NCBI RefSeq assembly: GCF_021869535.1
Contig: NW_026262690.1
Coordinates: 89,263,995 to 89,327,994 of the forward strand
From: Mytilus californianus
Taxonomy: Eukaryota; Mollusca; Bivalvia; Mytilida; Mytilidae
Reading direction: 5' to 3'
DNA length: 64,000 nt
Shown here: positions 10,521 through 22,347 of the stretch, in pieces
How the letters are laid out: each line of letters opens with the position of its first letter
Position numbering within the stretch: the first letter of the stretch is position 1
Translations under genes and position numbers: made by a program
Notes under the pieces: model-generated
What the model was told of the DNA's origin: nothing
Database searches by the model: none
The model's input: only the letters and a program-made list of their open reading frames with translations

Positions 10521-13500
10521 GAAAGAACAGTTATTGCTGTTAATATTTGATTTATTTTAAGTAAGTTCCTTTGGGTAAATTCCAGCAGTATATTTAGAGA
10601 ATTCTTGATTATTTAACGAAAAATTATCATCAAGATAACGGTAGTCAATGTTGAATTTATCAATTAAATGGAATTTAGACGGTTTTTTAACTGAGTTTGG
10701 CAATGAACTGTTATCCATAACAGTAAAAGAACAAGTCTGCTATTAAAGGGCACAATTGGTGCCAAAAAATACATACAACCTTTTCAGGTAACCCTTGTTA
10801 AATGGTAAAATGGTAATACAATGCAATATTGGCAGATATTGACTAATTTTTGGTATGAATAATCGCGAAAATTAATAAGAACGTTCTTAACCAAGACAAT
10901 ATTTTATTGGAAGTAATGTTACGTTGTCTTTCAGATATAAATCAACTCATGTTGGTTAAGGCTGTCCTTCAAAGAACATGTAAAAGTTTCCTTCAACATA
11001 AATCTGAATGAAAACTCTTCGATTTTACGGATATGCAAGTTATTAATAATTTAATTAATATGTATCAATATTTAAATTTTCCAGCAACAACTTTTAAGCT
11101 GTCCTTTCAAATAATTACTATACAATAATATATGTATGAGAAAAAAATAGTGCAGTCCTTATTTAATTGGTACATATCAACACAATGCATGTACAGTCTT
11201 ACTTTACCTCGATGTTTTTTTTAACTAGATATCTTGAAAAGTAATTAACAAGTGAATGTAGTTGAGTTGATATTAAATTCATATTGACCTATTCAATAAA
11301 GAAATGTTATTCCCTTAATGAATGTATTTGTTTTTTATTTTATTATTTTTCAGAAAAACACAAATTATGTTGAAAGGTGCTGTAGGCAGCTGTCATATTT
11401 TCTGTGAAAAGGGACTAAAATATATAGAAAACAACGTGGTCAACTGCTGGACATGACGTTTGATTAATTTAGTGAGGATTGGTAATTAAAACAAACCGTA
11501 GTTGAGTCGTGACTTCTTTCAGGCAATTAACATCGTTTACCGGGAATAAAGCTTTTATGAGAATATATACACATCATGCTACGGAAATCGGTTGTTTTGT
11601 TTTTTGTTTTTTTTTTTCTTAATCACATGTAACATGTATACGATGCTTGAAAACCGAATATGAATGGTATAAATCATGTCAATACCGACGCAGTAACAAC
11701 TTATGATACCCACGGGGACAAGCATGTCACTTCTAGCCATATTAACCCAATGAACATGAAAGATATACCACTGATCACCTTTTATTTATACTGATAAAAC
11801 ATACATACACAACACTTTGGTTTTTTTCAAGCAAAAAATAAAATTATTTGTGATTCTGTTTAGGACTGATGACTGATGTCTTTGACAAAGGGTTTCTGCG
11901 TACAAGGTTGTTACAGAACCAAGAGCTCTTATTTGTTTAATTGAAGTCATCACTTTGAAAGTACCATGGATACACTCTGGTTTTATTTAATAGCTGTATC
12001 AAGGACGTAAATTTAAATGTTCCGTTTGCGGTTGCCAAAATCCTGCTATTCTTTCCTTCACGGAGTTCATTTAACTAGTTTTCTGTGAAGTGTTTTGTAA
12101 GGTTAGTTTCGGTTCATAGACGTGATTCGATTCTTGTCCTGGTATCTTCTTATTGTGTATGCCTATAATCAAGAAATGAATCACGAAATCCTACCCAAAC
12201 TACTTCGAAGGTGGCGATATAAACATTTAAATACTTATTTTTGAAATTGCTTTTCTATGAACCCTAGGGGAAAATATGCACACAACAATTATTCTGGAAT
12301 AACCTCATCAGCCCGAACTATGTATTTCCTTTTGAGAACATAAAAGTAGATATGACTAATAAAACAGCCAATCCCCTCAAATGTCAACTAAGTCAGAGGG
12401 CGTTGTAGGTCTTCCTGGTTTCAATCATTAAAATTGATCTTGTATGACAGTCAACAATGTATTGTGCATTATGCATGTGCATGTCGAAACCCTATTGAAA
12501 AGTCGTTTACTTAATCAATTCACAGATTTGATTATTTGACTGCAGTCATACGTTTTTTGTTATTTTATTTATCAAAGTACTTTAAGAGTCGAGGCACGTT
12601 GTAGATATTACTAGGTAACAATTCAAAACATCACCGACAACCTAAAGCCTTTTCTTAAGTAAATTAAATAATCAAATTTTATGGTGAATATATCATAAAA
12701 GACATATCATGATTCGATTTAAAAATTAGATTAAGGTTTTGAATTCTTATAAGGTACATATCAATGAAATTTTCTACGTTTTCGTGAATTTAATTATTAG
12801 TAAATCTCAAAATTTCTTTCCAATACATAATTAACATATCAGTACTTGATACGTCATGTAATAGAACGATTTGTTTTAAATAAAATGGGAATAATTTAAG
12901 CGTATTTATATCAGAATCAGATGAAATGAAGAAATAATTTCTATTATAAAGACAACAAAACACCCCTTACTCCAATGACAACACTATTTAACCTTTTTTG
13001 CTCCGTGTTGAAGTCCTGACTGTGAGATGAAGAACAGCAATAAAAGCAGTTCCATTGCTGTTTGTGTGCTTTTCGCTGTGCATGTACTGATTTTGTGTCA
13101 TGAATGGATACCCCATATCCTTTGTTTTTCTATTTTATTAATGCCACATGAAATTTATTGTTTAAATGACATTTCAAATTAATAATGATCTTTCTAAAGT
13201 TCTTACTAACGGTTTCGTAAATTCTCAAAAGAAAGACCAAGAAATTTCAGTCAAATAGTCTTAAGTAAATGTTAAAAAAATTACATTAAACAGATCCCTG
13301 CATTTAGTTAACCACTTTTGATCGAAAACAATACATCATTACATTATGTTCTGTCTTTCAGTCAATTGTAAGACTTATCCACTGCGGTAAATTCAGTACT
13401 GTTCAGACAATTCGCTTGCAGTCAATTAAGATATTTTCAGTCTTTGTTCAAACTGTTCAGTAGTTGATATTTACTTTTATATTGCTGAATATTGGGTATA

Positions 13501-14361
13501 ACAATTTGGATTGTCTTTTCAGCACAAAAGATGATTTTGTCTGTTTTCAAAACACTAATTTATTATTATAATAATAAGTATAAATTGGATACATTATTCT
13601 CTTTGCGAGGGAAATAAACGTTCCTTATATCAAGCAGGGGAAATGGTATGTAACACATATTCTTATTATATTGTATCATTATGCAATCCTATCTAAATGT
13701 TGTGATTATATTAATTCCTTTTCTGTGCATTGTCTCTTTTTGTCGAAAAGAAAAAGCCTTTCGCCTATGTATTATTTCTGAAGAGTAAATACGTTAATTG
13801 AGTGCTAGAGTTGATCAGGTTAAGCAAGGATGGTGATGAAGATGCTATATAGAGAACTGCATTATGTAAAAAATAATGTTGGTATAACAATCCCACGATT
13901 CCGTTTAGACAGTATTCATGAATAGGTCACCAGAAAGTAACATTATTAATCCCAGCTTCGGAAATAAAAAAGATTGACGAGACTATGAGAAGGTCAGGAT
14001 TGTTGCGTACTATAGACAGTAAAATAAAACCTACCTATAAAATTAATTTATCAGTTGCAAAAACAGCTTTTTCTGACAGATAAACAGATTACCGCTATGT
14101 TTAGACTCGTATTCTGAAACCTATCAGCTGTGTGAATGTCTATTGGAAACATGCTATTGAATAACAGGAAGTACTAAACCATCGTCAAAACATCCTTAAC
14201 ATGCGTTAGAAACTAGGAAAAACTCTAAAGGCAGTCTCATCACTTGGAAAAGTGTAAAACAGGACTGATGGATTTGACGAAAGACTTGACAGGACTGATT
14301 GACTTGGATAAAGGTTTTTGTCGTCCATCATATGGAGATATTCTTTTTTCGGACAATTTGG
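10521..14361. other. Intron 1 stretch, nothing recognised
   Basis: About 3.8 kb of AT-rich sequence without a convincing coding frame or a repeat I can name. One short motif, CAGTCTTTGTTCAAACTGTT near 13440, reappears inverted near 45790-45810 (AACAGTCTAAACAAAGACTG). That suggests an unclassified old repeat. Confidence 0.4.
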
Positions 14362-14520
14362 ATATAAAAACTCATAAAATATACCAGGCTTATTTTTTTG
14401 TACAGCAAACGCGAGTTTTATCTAAGCCTCATCGGGGGCACTCATATTAAATAGAAGAAAAGCCACGTCAAGAGCGATGAGCATTTAAAACCAAAAAGTA
14501 GTAAAAATTCTGGCTAATGC
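14362..14520 (-). repeat. Repeat E fragment
   Basis: ACCAGGCTTATTTTTTTGTA, CAGCAAACGCGAGTTTTATC and TAAGCCTCATCGGGGGCACT correspond to a diverged minus copy of the E family (canonical CAGACGCGCGTTTCGTC and ACTCATCAGTGACGCTCAT). The 68-codon frame at 14244-14450 ends inside it and is unlikely to be real. 14520-14840 shows nothing I can name. Confidence 0.5.
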
Positions 14521-14845
14521 CATCAATGGCAACGTTAGAAAAATCTGGGTTTTCTATCACGATCGCAGACCCCTACGCTGGTGACACCCACAGCGGTCGC
14601 AACAACCTAGTGGTTGTAAAAACTCACCAAAGATAATAAGATAACAAACAAACAACACACACATAAAGTGAATAAATGGGTAAAGAGTTTCAATTAAAAA
14701 AAAAAGGAACTTTTCAACTTAATTTTGGAAATGCCCGTTCTCCTAAGTATACCCCTGATTTAAACGACTTTTTATGCCGCAACCTTCACGGTGCGATATC
14801 CAATTGTTTGTTTTGATATGAATACCTTTTATCTGTAACATACGA

Positions 14846-15235
14846 ATTGAAGAAACAACAGACACGGGTTCCACCGCCTCATTTTTAGACTTATACCTCG
14901 AATTTGACATCAGTGGTCATCTCAGTACCAGAATCTATGACAAACGAGACATTTTGATATTATAAATTTTTCCCACTTACCAGTGTATTCCCCACTTAAG
15001 CAGCAATACACTAACTTCAACTGCATATGGGATATACATTCCTCAACTCATTCGGTATTCAAGAGCTTGCAGCTGCTACTCAGATTTTATAAAACGTCAC
15101 CAGTGTCTGAGCAGAAAGTTCATGAACCAGGGTTATGTCAAAAAACGTCTCGTCCTTTTTCTAAAAAAGTTCATCGGAAGATACCAAAACCTTGTTGTTA
15201 AATATTCCGTACTAACCTCACAAATAATACATGAT
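14846..15235 (+). pseudogene. RT C-terminal remnant, copy 1 of a head-to-tail pair
   Basis: Reading through one stop (a TAA after the RDILIL stretch), the frame gives ASFLDLYLEFDISGHLSTRI, YDKRD, then LTSTAYGIYIPQLIRYSRAC and SCYSDFIKRHQCLSRKLMNQ. It finishes KFIGRYQNLVVKYS. This is the same RT family as 10160-10520 but a different subfamily. The catalytic core is missing. Its 3' UTR with tail B follows immediately. The 72-codon frame at 14983-15201 is an out-of-frame shadow of this remnant. Confidence 0.85.
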
Positions 15236-15660
15236 GGTCTTGAAGTATAGATTCTAGGTACTGACGGTGTTTACCATCTAAATCACATGGTATAGTTCCA
15301 CATTTGGAGCAGGGTCTGCTTTCCCTTCCGGAGCACCTGAAATCACCCCAAGTTTTTGGCGGGGTTCGTGTTGCTCAGTCTTTAGTTGTCTATGTTGTGT
15401 TTTGTGTACTATTGTTTGTCTGTTGGTCTTTGTCTTTTTTAGCCATGACGTTGTCAGTTTATTTTCGACTTATGAGTTTGAATGTCCCTTTTATATCTTT
15501 CGCTTCTCTTTTATTTGTCTTTATATATTTTAACCAACCAATACAGTTTAGTTCATTTTTAATATATACTTTTAGCGTGGCTAGGTATTTATACATCCCG
15601 CCAATGTGTTTTTTTTGCTACGATCATTTTTTGTATTCTTGTCTTTCATTTTAGCTTATG
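15236..15660 (+). mobile_element. 3' UTR of RT element with tail B
   Basis: Begins TGGTCTTGAAGTATAGATTC directly after the RT frame. It then carries TGGAGCAGGGTCTGC, CCTTCCGGAGCACCTGAAAT, GGCGGGGTTCGTGTTGCTC, CTATTGTTTGTCTGTTGGTC and CGACTTATGAGTTTGAATGT, and ends near TTTTGTATTCTTGTCTTTC. The 116-codon frame at 15304-15654 is only this UTR being open and should not be called a protein. It fixes tail B as the end of an RT element. Confidence 0.85.
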
Positions 15661-15685
15661 AACATTGTCTATACAGTTAAGTCTG

Positions 15686-16053
15686 CCTCATATCTTGACT
15701 TACATCTAGAAATTGACAATGAGGGTCGGTTGAAAACAAAACTTTAGACAAAAGAGATGATTTCAGCTTCCCAATTGTGAACTTTCCATTTTATATGTAG
15801 CAACATTCCAGCAGCGCTTGCATACGGAGTATATATCTCCCAATTGATACGATATTCCCGGGCTTGTATTTCGTATCATGATTTCCTTGATAGAGGATTG
15901 CTGCTCACAAGGAAGCTATTAAAACAAGAGTTCCAAATGGTGAAGTTGAAATCATCCCTTCGTAAATTTTACGGACGCCATCACGAGTTGGTTGACCGTT
16001 ATGGAATAACCGTTTCACAGATGATATCGGATATGTTCATTATGTCGTAACTA
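15686..16053 (+). pseudogene. RT C-terminal remnant, copy 2
   Basis: Starts SYLDLHLEIDNEGRLKTKL, shifts frame at an extra base, continues DKRDDFSFPIVNFPFYM, shifts again, then CSNIPAALAYGVYISQLIRY, SRACISYHDFLDRGLLLTRK, LRKFYGRHHELVDRYGIT and a TAA stop at 16048-16050. The first ~90 bp are almost identical to the minus-strand remnant at 62500-62600. The open 68-codon frame at 15844-16050 is the intact part of this remnant. Confidence 0.85.
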
Positions 16054-16227
16054 CAATACCCTTCCCTTTTCACGAATGTGACCTACCAAATTAGACTATT
16101 CACCGGATTTGTAATAACATAAGCAACACGACGGGTGCCACATGTGGAGCAGGATCTGCTTACCCTTCCGGAGCACCTGAAATCACTCCCAGTTTTTAGT
16201 GAGGTTCGTGTTGCCTAGTCTTTTTGG
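16054..16227 (+). mobile_element. Tail B, truncated, following RT copy 2
   Basis: Runs from the RT stop through GGTGCCACATGTGGAGCAGG, CTTACCCTTCCGGAGCACCT and GTTCGTGTTGCCTAGTC. It breaks off at about 16222, where an oppositely oriented tail D begins. Confidence 0.75.
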
Positions 16228-16560
16228 CCTCCAATGGGTCTCCAATGCAGCGAGAAACCCCCGCACACGGAGGCGCCCCCAGCTGGCCCCCAAACAAATA
16301 TGTACACTAGTTCAGTGACAATGGACGTCACACCAAACTCCAAATTATACACAAGAAACCAAAACCAAAAACGATACAAGACTAACAAAGGCCAGAGGCT
16401 CCTGACTTGGGACAGGCGCAAAAATGCGGCGGGGCTAAACATGTTTTTTGAGATCTCAACCCTCCCCCTATACCTCTAGCCAATGTAGAAAAAACAAACG
16501 TACAACAGTACTCACAGCAAAACTCAGTTTAAGAGAAGTCCGAGTCCGATGTAAGTTCAC
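16228..16560 (-). mobile_element. Tail D in inverted orientation
   Basis: The sequence CCAATGGGTCTCCAATGCAG, GCGGCGGGGCTAAACATG, GATCTCAACCCTCCCCC and GAAGTCCGAGTCCGATGT is the reverse complement of the plus-strand tail at 44280-44640. The outer end of tail D (the TTTGACACATTCCCC block) is missing here. The copy is joined head-to-head to tail B. Both small frames over it (16215-16479) are shadows. Confidence 0.8.
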
Positions 16561-16746
16561 ACTTCATTATGGACTATCAAGGTAGATTCACGGGTAATCC
16601 GAGTCGATCAAATATAATGGCAAGTGACAAAACCATATTACTTGCATATATTTCCTTGGTCAATCAAAAAGAAGCATGACAAAACTACCACATGTTTAAA
16701 CATAATACTTTCTATTATTGCTGTAGTCGGTGTCGTCCATGATTAT

Positions 16747-16855
16747 GTTATATAGATACAATGGATAAGCGTGGATTCTTGAAAAAGAAACAATGAGCCC
16801 GGAGGGCGAATGGTTTGTTTCTCATGAATCTACGCTTATCCATTGTATCTATAAC
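16747..16855. repeat. Near-perfect hairpin, ~46-bp arms, ~17-nt loop
   Basis: The left arm (16747-16792) carries TATAGATACAATGGATAAGC then GTGGATTCTTGA. The right arm (16811-16855) carries TCATGAATCTACGC then TTATCCATTGTATCTATAAC, its reverse complement with about five mismatches or indels. The loop is GAGCCCGGAGGGCGAAT. It could be a small foldback element or a structured RNA segment of the GPA2 intron. I see no protein or pol III signal. Confidence 0.85.
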
Positions 16856-17097
16856 TTAAACTATTGTGTTAATTTCTTTTCAAAATTAAAGCCTTTTCTT
16901 AATTAGAAGGTATTGTAAGAGAGTTTAAATAACCATGTTATCGTGTCCAACGATGCATTGATAATTCTCAGATCACAATTAATTGGTTAACAAAATACAA
17001 ATATAACACTTCTACCTTGAAAGATCTTTATATTATCAGGCATCTGAATATTATCTGTTTTTACAAAAGAAGACATTTTCGAACTTATTTCTAATAA

Positions 17098-17155
17098 AAT
17101 TGAGAATGGAAATGGGGAATGTGTCAAAGAGACTACAACCCGACCAAAGAGCATA
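17098..17155 (-). mobile_element. Outer end of tail D, separate fragment
   Basis: ATTGAGAATGGAAATGGGGA followed by ATGTGTCAAAGAGACTACAA is the reverse complement of the terminal block at 44655-44705. Its position relative to 16228-16560 is wrong for one continuous copy, so it is an independent insertion or a rearranged piece. Confidence 0.75.
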
Positions 17156-17461
17156 TATAAAGTATATATAATAAGTATGTTACCGAAATTTCTAGCACTC
17201 TAGGCACATCACGATTTTCTAGCATAGGAATTTGCAAACAAATATTTGTAAAATTATGTAGTAAAACAGATGAAATCATACTATATTTATACAACAAAAA
17301 TTGACAAATAGAATGTAATCAATTTTGTTTCAAACATGTGAAATAGCCAATAATAATCCAAAAAATAAACGGTAAAACACGCTATTACATGTATTACAAA
17401 AATATCCACTATAACATGCAAAATTAGAAAAAAAACAGAATTGGGACAACAGAGATAATAC

Positions 17462-17545
17462 AGGGATTCGAACCTAAACCGACAAATCCCTATCTTTTAA
17501 CTCGTTGATTTTAAGCATGCTAACCTCGCGGCTACCAACTTATAT
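17462..17545 (-). other. tRNA-like sequence (pol III-type boxes), minus
   Basis: On the minus strand the segment starts GTTGGTAGCCGCGAGGTTAG, an A-box-like sequence. About 45 nt later it has GGTTCGAATCC, a perfect B box. The T-arm stem pairs poorly and no clean acceptor stem is visible, so this is not a functional tRNA gene. A tRNA-derived SINE head is the likeliest reading. Confidence 0.5.
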
Positions 17546-17639
17546 TATACGACTGCCCATTGTGTATATATAAAGGTACAATCCCTGTGTGTCCGATGTT
17601 CATTTATATATATAAAATAGACATCTAAGTTGTAACCCA

Positions 17640-17725
17640 TTGGTAGCCGAGAGGTTTCGTCGATATGTTGATGTCAGTCATTCATAACAGATTTCAAGGA
17701 GGGGTTCGATTCCCAGTGAAGGCAT
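17640..17725 (+). other. tRNA-like sequence (pol III-type boxes), plus
   Basis: Starts TTGGTAGCCGAGAGGTTTCG and later has GGGGTTCGATTCCCAG, which is A-box-like and B-box sequence respectively. Only about three T-stem pairs form. It lies about 95 bp from the preceding tRNA-like sequence, and the two point away from each other. Probably a second tRNA-derived SINE head. Confidence 0.5.
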
Positions 17726-18985
17726 ATACAAATTACAAAAATTAAAAGTAAGTTTTTAAATTAATTCCATTAGTGAACAGAAATCAGTAAATTAGCCAAT
17801 TCAAACTTAATGAAATTAGACACACAAAGGAAACAATTGAATATAATTTGGTGAGTCCATTTCAGCAGCAGATTTAGGAAGTGTTGATTCTAGAAAAAGA
17901 ATCCACGGTAAATGAATAGGCTGACGTCACCACAATGGTTTAAATAGACATATTCTACATTGTTCGCTAAAACACATAGGACTAAACGATATTTGATCTT
18001 CTGCAGGTACTAATAACATGAAAAGAATATAAGTTTATCATATGTACTCATAAGCTTTGCAATAAATAGTGGATAACCAGACAAATAAATTATGTCATCT
18101 ATTTGACCGACTCCGTTTAACTTTTAATCCCCTTCAAAAAATCTTATGGACACCCTCAGTTATTGATTTTACTCGATTATCTTCGTAGTGAAGTTCTGGT
18201 CTGTCTCTTGTTAGAATTTTTTGCTGTAATAAACCCTAATTTCGGAAAGTTTCAGTGTGCATTTTTTTTTCTTCAATAGTTCAATTGCTAAATGAACTCG
18301 ATTGGAACAGAGGAATGTTATTAAGAACAAAGTTTCGCAAGGCAGATTTTAGTTTCAAAAACCATGATATAAACTACATTTAGAAAAAGTATGAAACAAT
18401 TCGATCGGGTTTTTTTAAGTGTAGATAGAGCTCCATTTACCTTTTCTGAATTTGCAGATTTATGTAAAAAAAAAATGATGTACACTAGCATGATAATAGT
18501 TTACTTAAAATATGACAGACTATTCCAAAGGTCGTCAACCTCGTTAAATTTAAACTGCGTAGATCAAACCAAACCCTGACATTAATTACATGGGCAGCCA
18601 AGTCAATTAAACGTGATGTCTTCAATTTAAAAACATATAGTTTTAACGAACAAGTTCACAGTACAATTTTTACTTTACCAGTGGGAAACCATTTTTCAAG
18701 AGTTCATATTTATTATATTTTCTTAAATTATTGACACTGCTCATGTCAAATTTCAAGGTCCCAGTAATAACTAATTTCTAACAGATGTTCAAACTAACAA
18801 AATATATGTTACTGTCAATGGAATAATTTCTTTTCTTTTACTATTTGGTTTTAAAATTAGGTCCGCGTTATCTCTTCTTATTACAGCCATTGCAAGACGT
18901 TTATTGACATATCAATGACGATAAGAAATAGCAATGCTTCTTAATTTTTATTTGAAAACTGTTGGACTTGTTATGTGAAATAGTA
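17726..18985. other. Intron 1 stretch, nothing recognised
   Basis: AT-rich sequence with no motif, repeat or coding frame I can support. A 62-codon frame at 18391-18579 has no recognisable features. Confidence 0.4.
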
Positions 18986-19055
18986 CATATAGGTTGAAAT
19001 ATTATACAAACAGAAATGCGCATCTGGTGCAGAAAAAATTGGTACCGTTAATGTT
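18986..19055 (+). repeat. Repeat E-related fragment
   Basis: AATGCGCATCTGGTGCAGAA then TTGGTACCGTTAATGTTATT. The pattern GCGCAT-TGGTGCAG-A, then GTTAATGTTA recurs at 57977-58020. Confidence 0.6.
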
Positions 19056-19369
19056 ATTATCTCTATCGTCTATAATTTTTACCAAAAAGAAATAAAAAGT
19101 GAAAAGTGTCGTTTACGGGCAATTACTTCTATATGTAGTCGACTGACATTTAAGGTTAGGTTGATTGTTTTTGCTGTTCACATTTTTTTCTTTATAAACC
19201 AAGGTTTCATCAAAAATAAAAAAAAGAATGTTGTTTCAAACATAATAAAAGGGCAAAAACTCCTATGAAGAGTTGACTGAAACAATTGGTAAAATTCGTC
19301 ATTTTAAGTAGTGGTCAGACAGTTTTGATGTTAAAGGACAGTACGTAAATTCATATTGGTTGGCAGGCG

Positions 19370-19515
19370 AGATCATCGACACATTTTTAATCTAGATACC
19401 CCAAAGATGAATGTGGCCAAGTTTGGTTAAATTGGGTAGTTTAAGAGAAGATTTTTGTAATAGTTAACTGAGATGTGATGAGAATAGCTCGCCTGACCCT
19501 TTGTGCCAGGTGAAG
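19370..19515 (+). repeat. Molluscan dispersed repeat (GGCCAAGTTTGGTTAAATT)
   Basis: Has GATGAATGTGGCCAAGTTTG, GTTAAATTGGGTAGTTTAAG, AGAAGATTTTTGTAATAGTT and the end AGCTCGCCTGACCCTTTGTG with CCAGGTGA. I recognise this as a short repeat common in bivalve genomes. The class is not assigned. Confidence 0.65.
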
Positions 19516-19693
19516 TAAATTATTGTGTTGTAGTTCGATTAGCCATATCAATTTTGAACAGTCTACAAATATTTTCAACCCAATTTTTGATAGCCTATTA
19601 TGTTATTACTGAGAGGGATAACAATTTATTTCCGAACTGCATATTTAGCTCTGTCATGGTTAAATTTGTTAGATTTGTATGAAATTGATATCA

Positions 19694-20110
19694 AAGAAGA
19701 TATGGTATGATTACCAATGGGACAGCTTCCACTAGAGACCAAAATGACGTAGAAGTTAGTATATATAGATCAACGTACGGCCTCAACAATTAGCATAACC
19801 CATATCGCAGACGAAATTATAAAATACCCCGAGATGACAAATTTAATACAACAGAAACAAGAAGATACGCAGCTTGTCACAATTTATGTAAAAGAAAATA
19901 CAATCGAATAACAAATATCATATACAGGAACAAACGACAACCACTGAATAACAGGCTCCTGTCTTTGGACAGCCACATATAGAATGCGGCTTCTTTGCAC
20001 GTGTTTCGTGGCGCCTAAGCCGCTTCTTGATTTAGAAAAATTGGTGTAACAATCTATTATAATCATTTTAAAAAGTCTTGACTCATCAGATCGACACAAA
20101 AGTTGATCTC
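19694..20110 (-). mobile_element. Retroelement tail A, minus, long copy
   Basis: Begins AAGAAGATATGGTATGATTA, then CCAAAATGACGTAGAAGTTA, CAACGTACGGCCTCAACAAT, AACAAACGACAACCACTGAA and CAGGCTCCTGTCTTTGGACA, and ends TCATCAGATCGACACAAA. The order matches the reverse complement of 7914-8670. The frame at 19884-20099 is repeat-derived. Confidence 0.85.
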
Positions 20111-22347
20111 AGCAATTTTCTGACGAGCTCAATAGACGTATTTACACTTGTATGCAAGGTTATTCGGAGAAGATCTAAGGTTATTCGGAGGCAAAATTCA
20201 GCTAAATACCAAAAGTGTAAATATGTTTATAGTTAACGCTGACCAACTATTTTTACTGAAGTATTGTACCTTCGAAATATGAATTATAAGGAAACTTGAA
20301 TGGTCAGCGCCCTAACGCCTATATATCTTGTCGGAGATTTATGAAAAGGGTTTAACAGATCAAAAAATATTGGAGTTATTGTCATTAGACAAATGAAATA
20401 TATGCCACGACGGAGATATTGGAATGTTCCTAATTTTAACTTGATTTCTTTTTATTGTGACACGATCATCTTAACCGTGTCCAGAATAGAAAAGATTCTA
20501 AACGTGTTCAATGTCTTTTTAATGGGCCAAATACTTTTTTCTTCGGACAGATTTAATTATAACAAGTGTTACTTAATTGTGTTATGTATTTGAAATAGTT
20601 TACTTGCGTATATTCAAATCGTGATGTTGACAAAGATGTTGAAATGTAAACGATAATACTAAGCACTTAATTGTAATAACAGACTGTTAACCTGTCCAAT
20701 TGATCGTTGACTTTGTTTAACAAACCACATAATTTTTATCGGATCTAAATAAACAGCTGAATTATGTTATCTACGTTAGATATCTCGCCTACCCTTTCTA
20801 TCTATTTCTGAAAGAGTTACAAGACCATATTTAGCAACGGAAATAACACTTCGTTTTTCGAAGATGTTTACAACATTAACTCGGAAAATAGTAGATGATA
20901 CTCAAAATTACTTTAAAATTACTCAAAACACTCAAGATTAATATGACGCAAAGAGTAAATAATCAGGTACCACAGAATAATCAAAAAGTAGCGTCAATAG
21001 TAATTGGTATAGACAATGCATTTCCAATAATGTTCTCGTTATTGCTATTTACACTATGCTTTGCTGATAACGACTATATAACATGTAATATTACTAACAA
21101 TATTGGCGTACACTTTGTTGTGTTATATCCTTTTTACCGTAATTATTTGTCTCCCCTGGTCATATCGCTTATGGTCCAACTTATTTGTCTGCATAACAGT
21201 TATTGTAATTTTATTATTTTTAACTTATGACTGATACTCAAAAGCAAATTTTATGATCTTATAGTACATAGTTGAATACAAACAAATATAATTAATCATC
21301 GTCTTCCCTTCTATAAAATTGTTATATTGTTATATTATTGTTTACTTCATTTAATGACGAAGTCATGACTCTTTTAAAACCTTTTTAATTTTTGAACTTT
21401 TTCATTAATTCACGTTTTGTTCGTGTATTTGATGACCAATTATTACATGTAAATCAGTTAACTTCAAAAGTTTTGATCTGGTCTTCACTTTTGTAGTCTA
21501 CGTCATTTCCCTTTACATGTCATCCAATTGATAAATTGTTCTACTGGTACAATACTAACAACGATTAATTTCATCATTGTATCATATATTTGATCATTAA
21601 ATGAATTATTTACGTCCCTATTGTACATTGACAACTACGATTATTAATTTTACTATAACAGGACATTTTATTTTTATACATTTTTCATTCACACTCTCTG
21701 AACATTTTCAATTTGTAAAATTACCTAAGCCTTCCAATAATCAATTTCCCTATTGTACACTAAACATTTTGCTAACACTGCACAGTTTATTCCTATTCAT
21801 TTTGCATCCCAACTATCTGACCATTGTCTATTTTTATAATTACCTCGCCGTGTCTATTGTAATACTGAGATACATAGATATCTTTAAAACATTTTTTTCT
21901 GATTCTTTGATTATGACATTAGTCTTGGTAGATAAGTAAATAAACTATCATTTGGCGTAATACACTACAGTATTGTTTTCTTTTATATGTAACCACAAAG
22001 AAATTAGTTCGTTAAATCATTTAATACAATTATAAGGTGAATTCAAGTGGTCTCCCAACAATACCTTAAAGTTTTATATATAGAGATCAATGCCCTTCCG
22101 ATCTGATGCTTTCACTTAAAGGTATGTTATTATCGCTACCTTATTATGGACCATGGTTCGGAAAATATACGTCACTACAACACTAATAGGTTTTGTGATG
22201 GTTTAGCAGTGATCAAAATATATTATAAGTATAACCTATAGAAATAAAAAGAACATTTTTCAACCTTCAAATCTTAAGATTGGACTCTTTAACGAAAACG
22301 TTCACAAAAGGGTGAAAAGGTCCTTATATTGTTATTTTTGTACTTAC
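20111..22347. other. Start of GPA2 intron 1; small local repeats only
   Basis: A direct duplicate AAGGTTATTCGGAG lies at about 20157 and 20178, inside a weak inverted pair (TATTTACACTTGTATG / CCAAAAGTGTAAATA). Another inverted pair is GTTAACGCTGACCAA / GGTCAGCGCCCTAAC at about 20236 and 20302. At 21610-21880 a diverged ~133-bp unit repeats (CCCTATTGTACA at 21615 and 21748). The 111- and 112-codon frames at 20895-21939 are hydrophobic and of low complexity, and I do not support them as genes. Confidence 0.4.

Noticed and set aside
15304-15654. 116-codon plus frame, hydrophobic, membrane-protein-like
   Set aside because: It is the tail B 3' UTR of an RT element. The same DNA recurs many times in both orientations with broken frames.
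17462-17725. Two functional tRNA genes
   Set aside because: The B boxes are good but the T stems pair over only two or three base pairs and no acceptor stems are visible.
20895-21939. Two ~110-codon hydrophobic frames as small membrane proteins
   Set aside because: AT-rich low-complexity composition, partial tandem repetition at DNA level, and no start or splice context or known motif.
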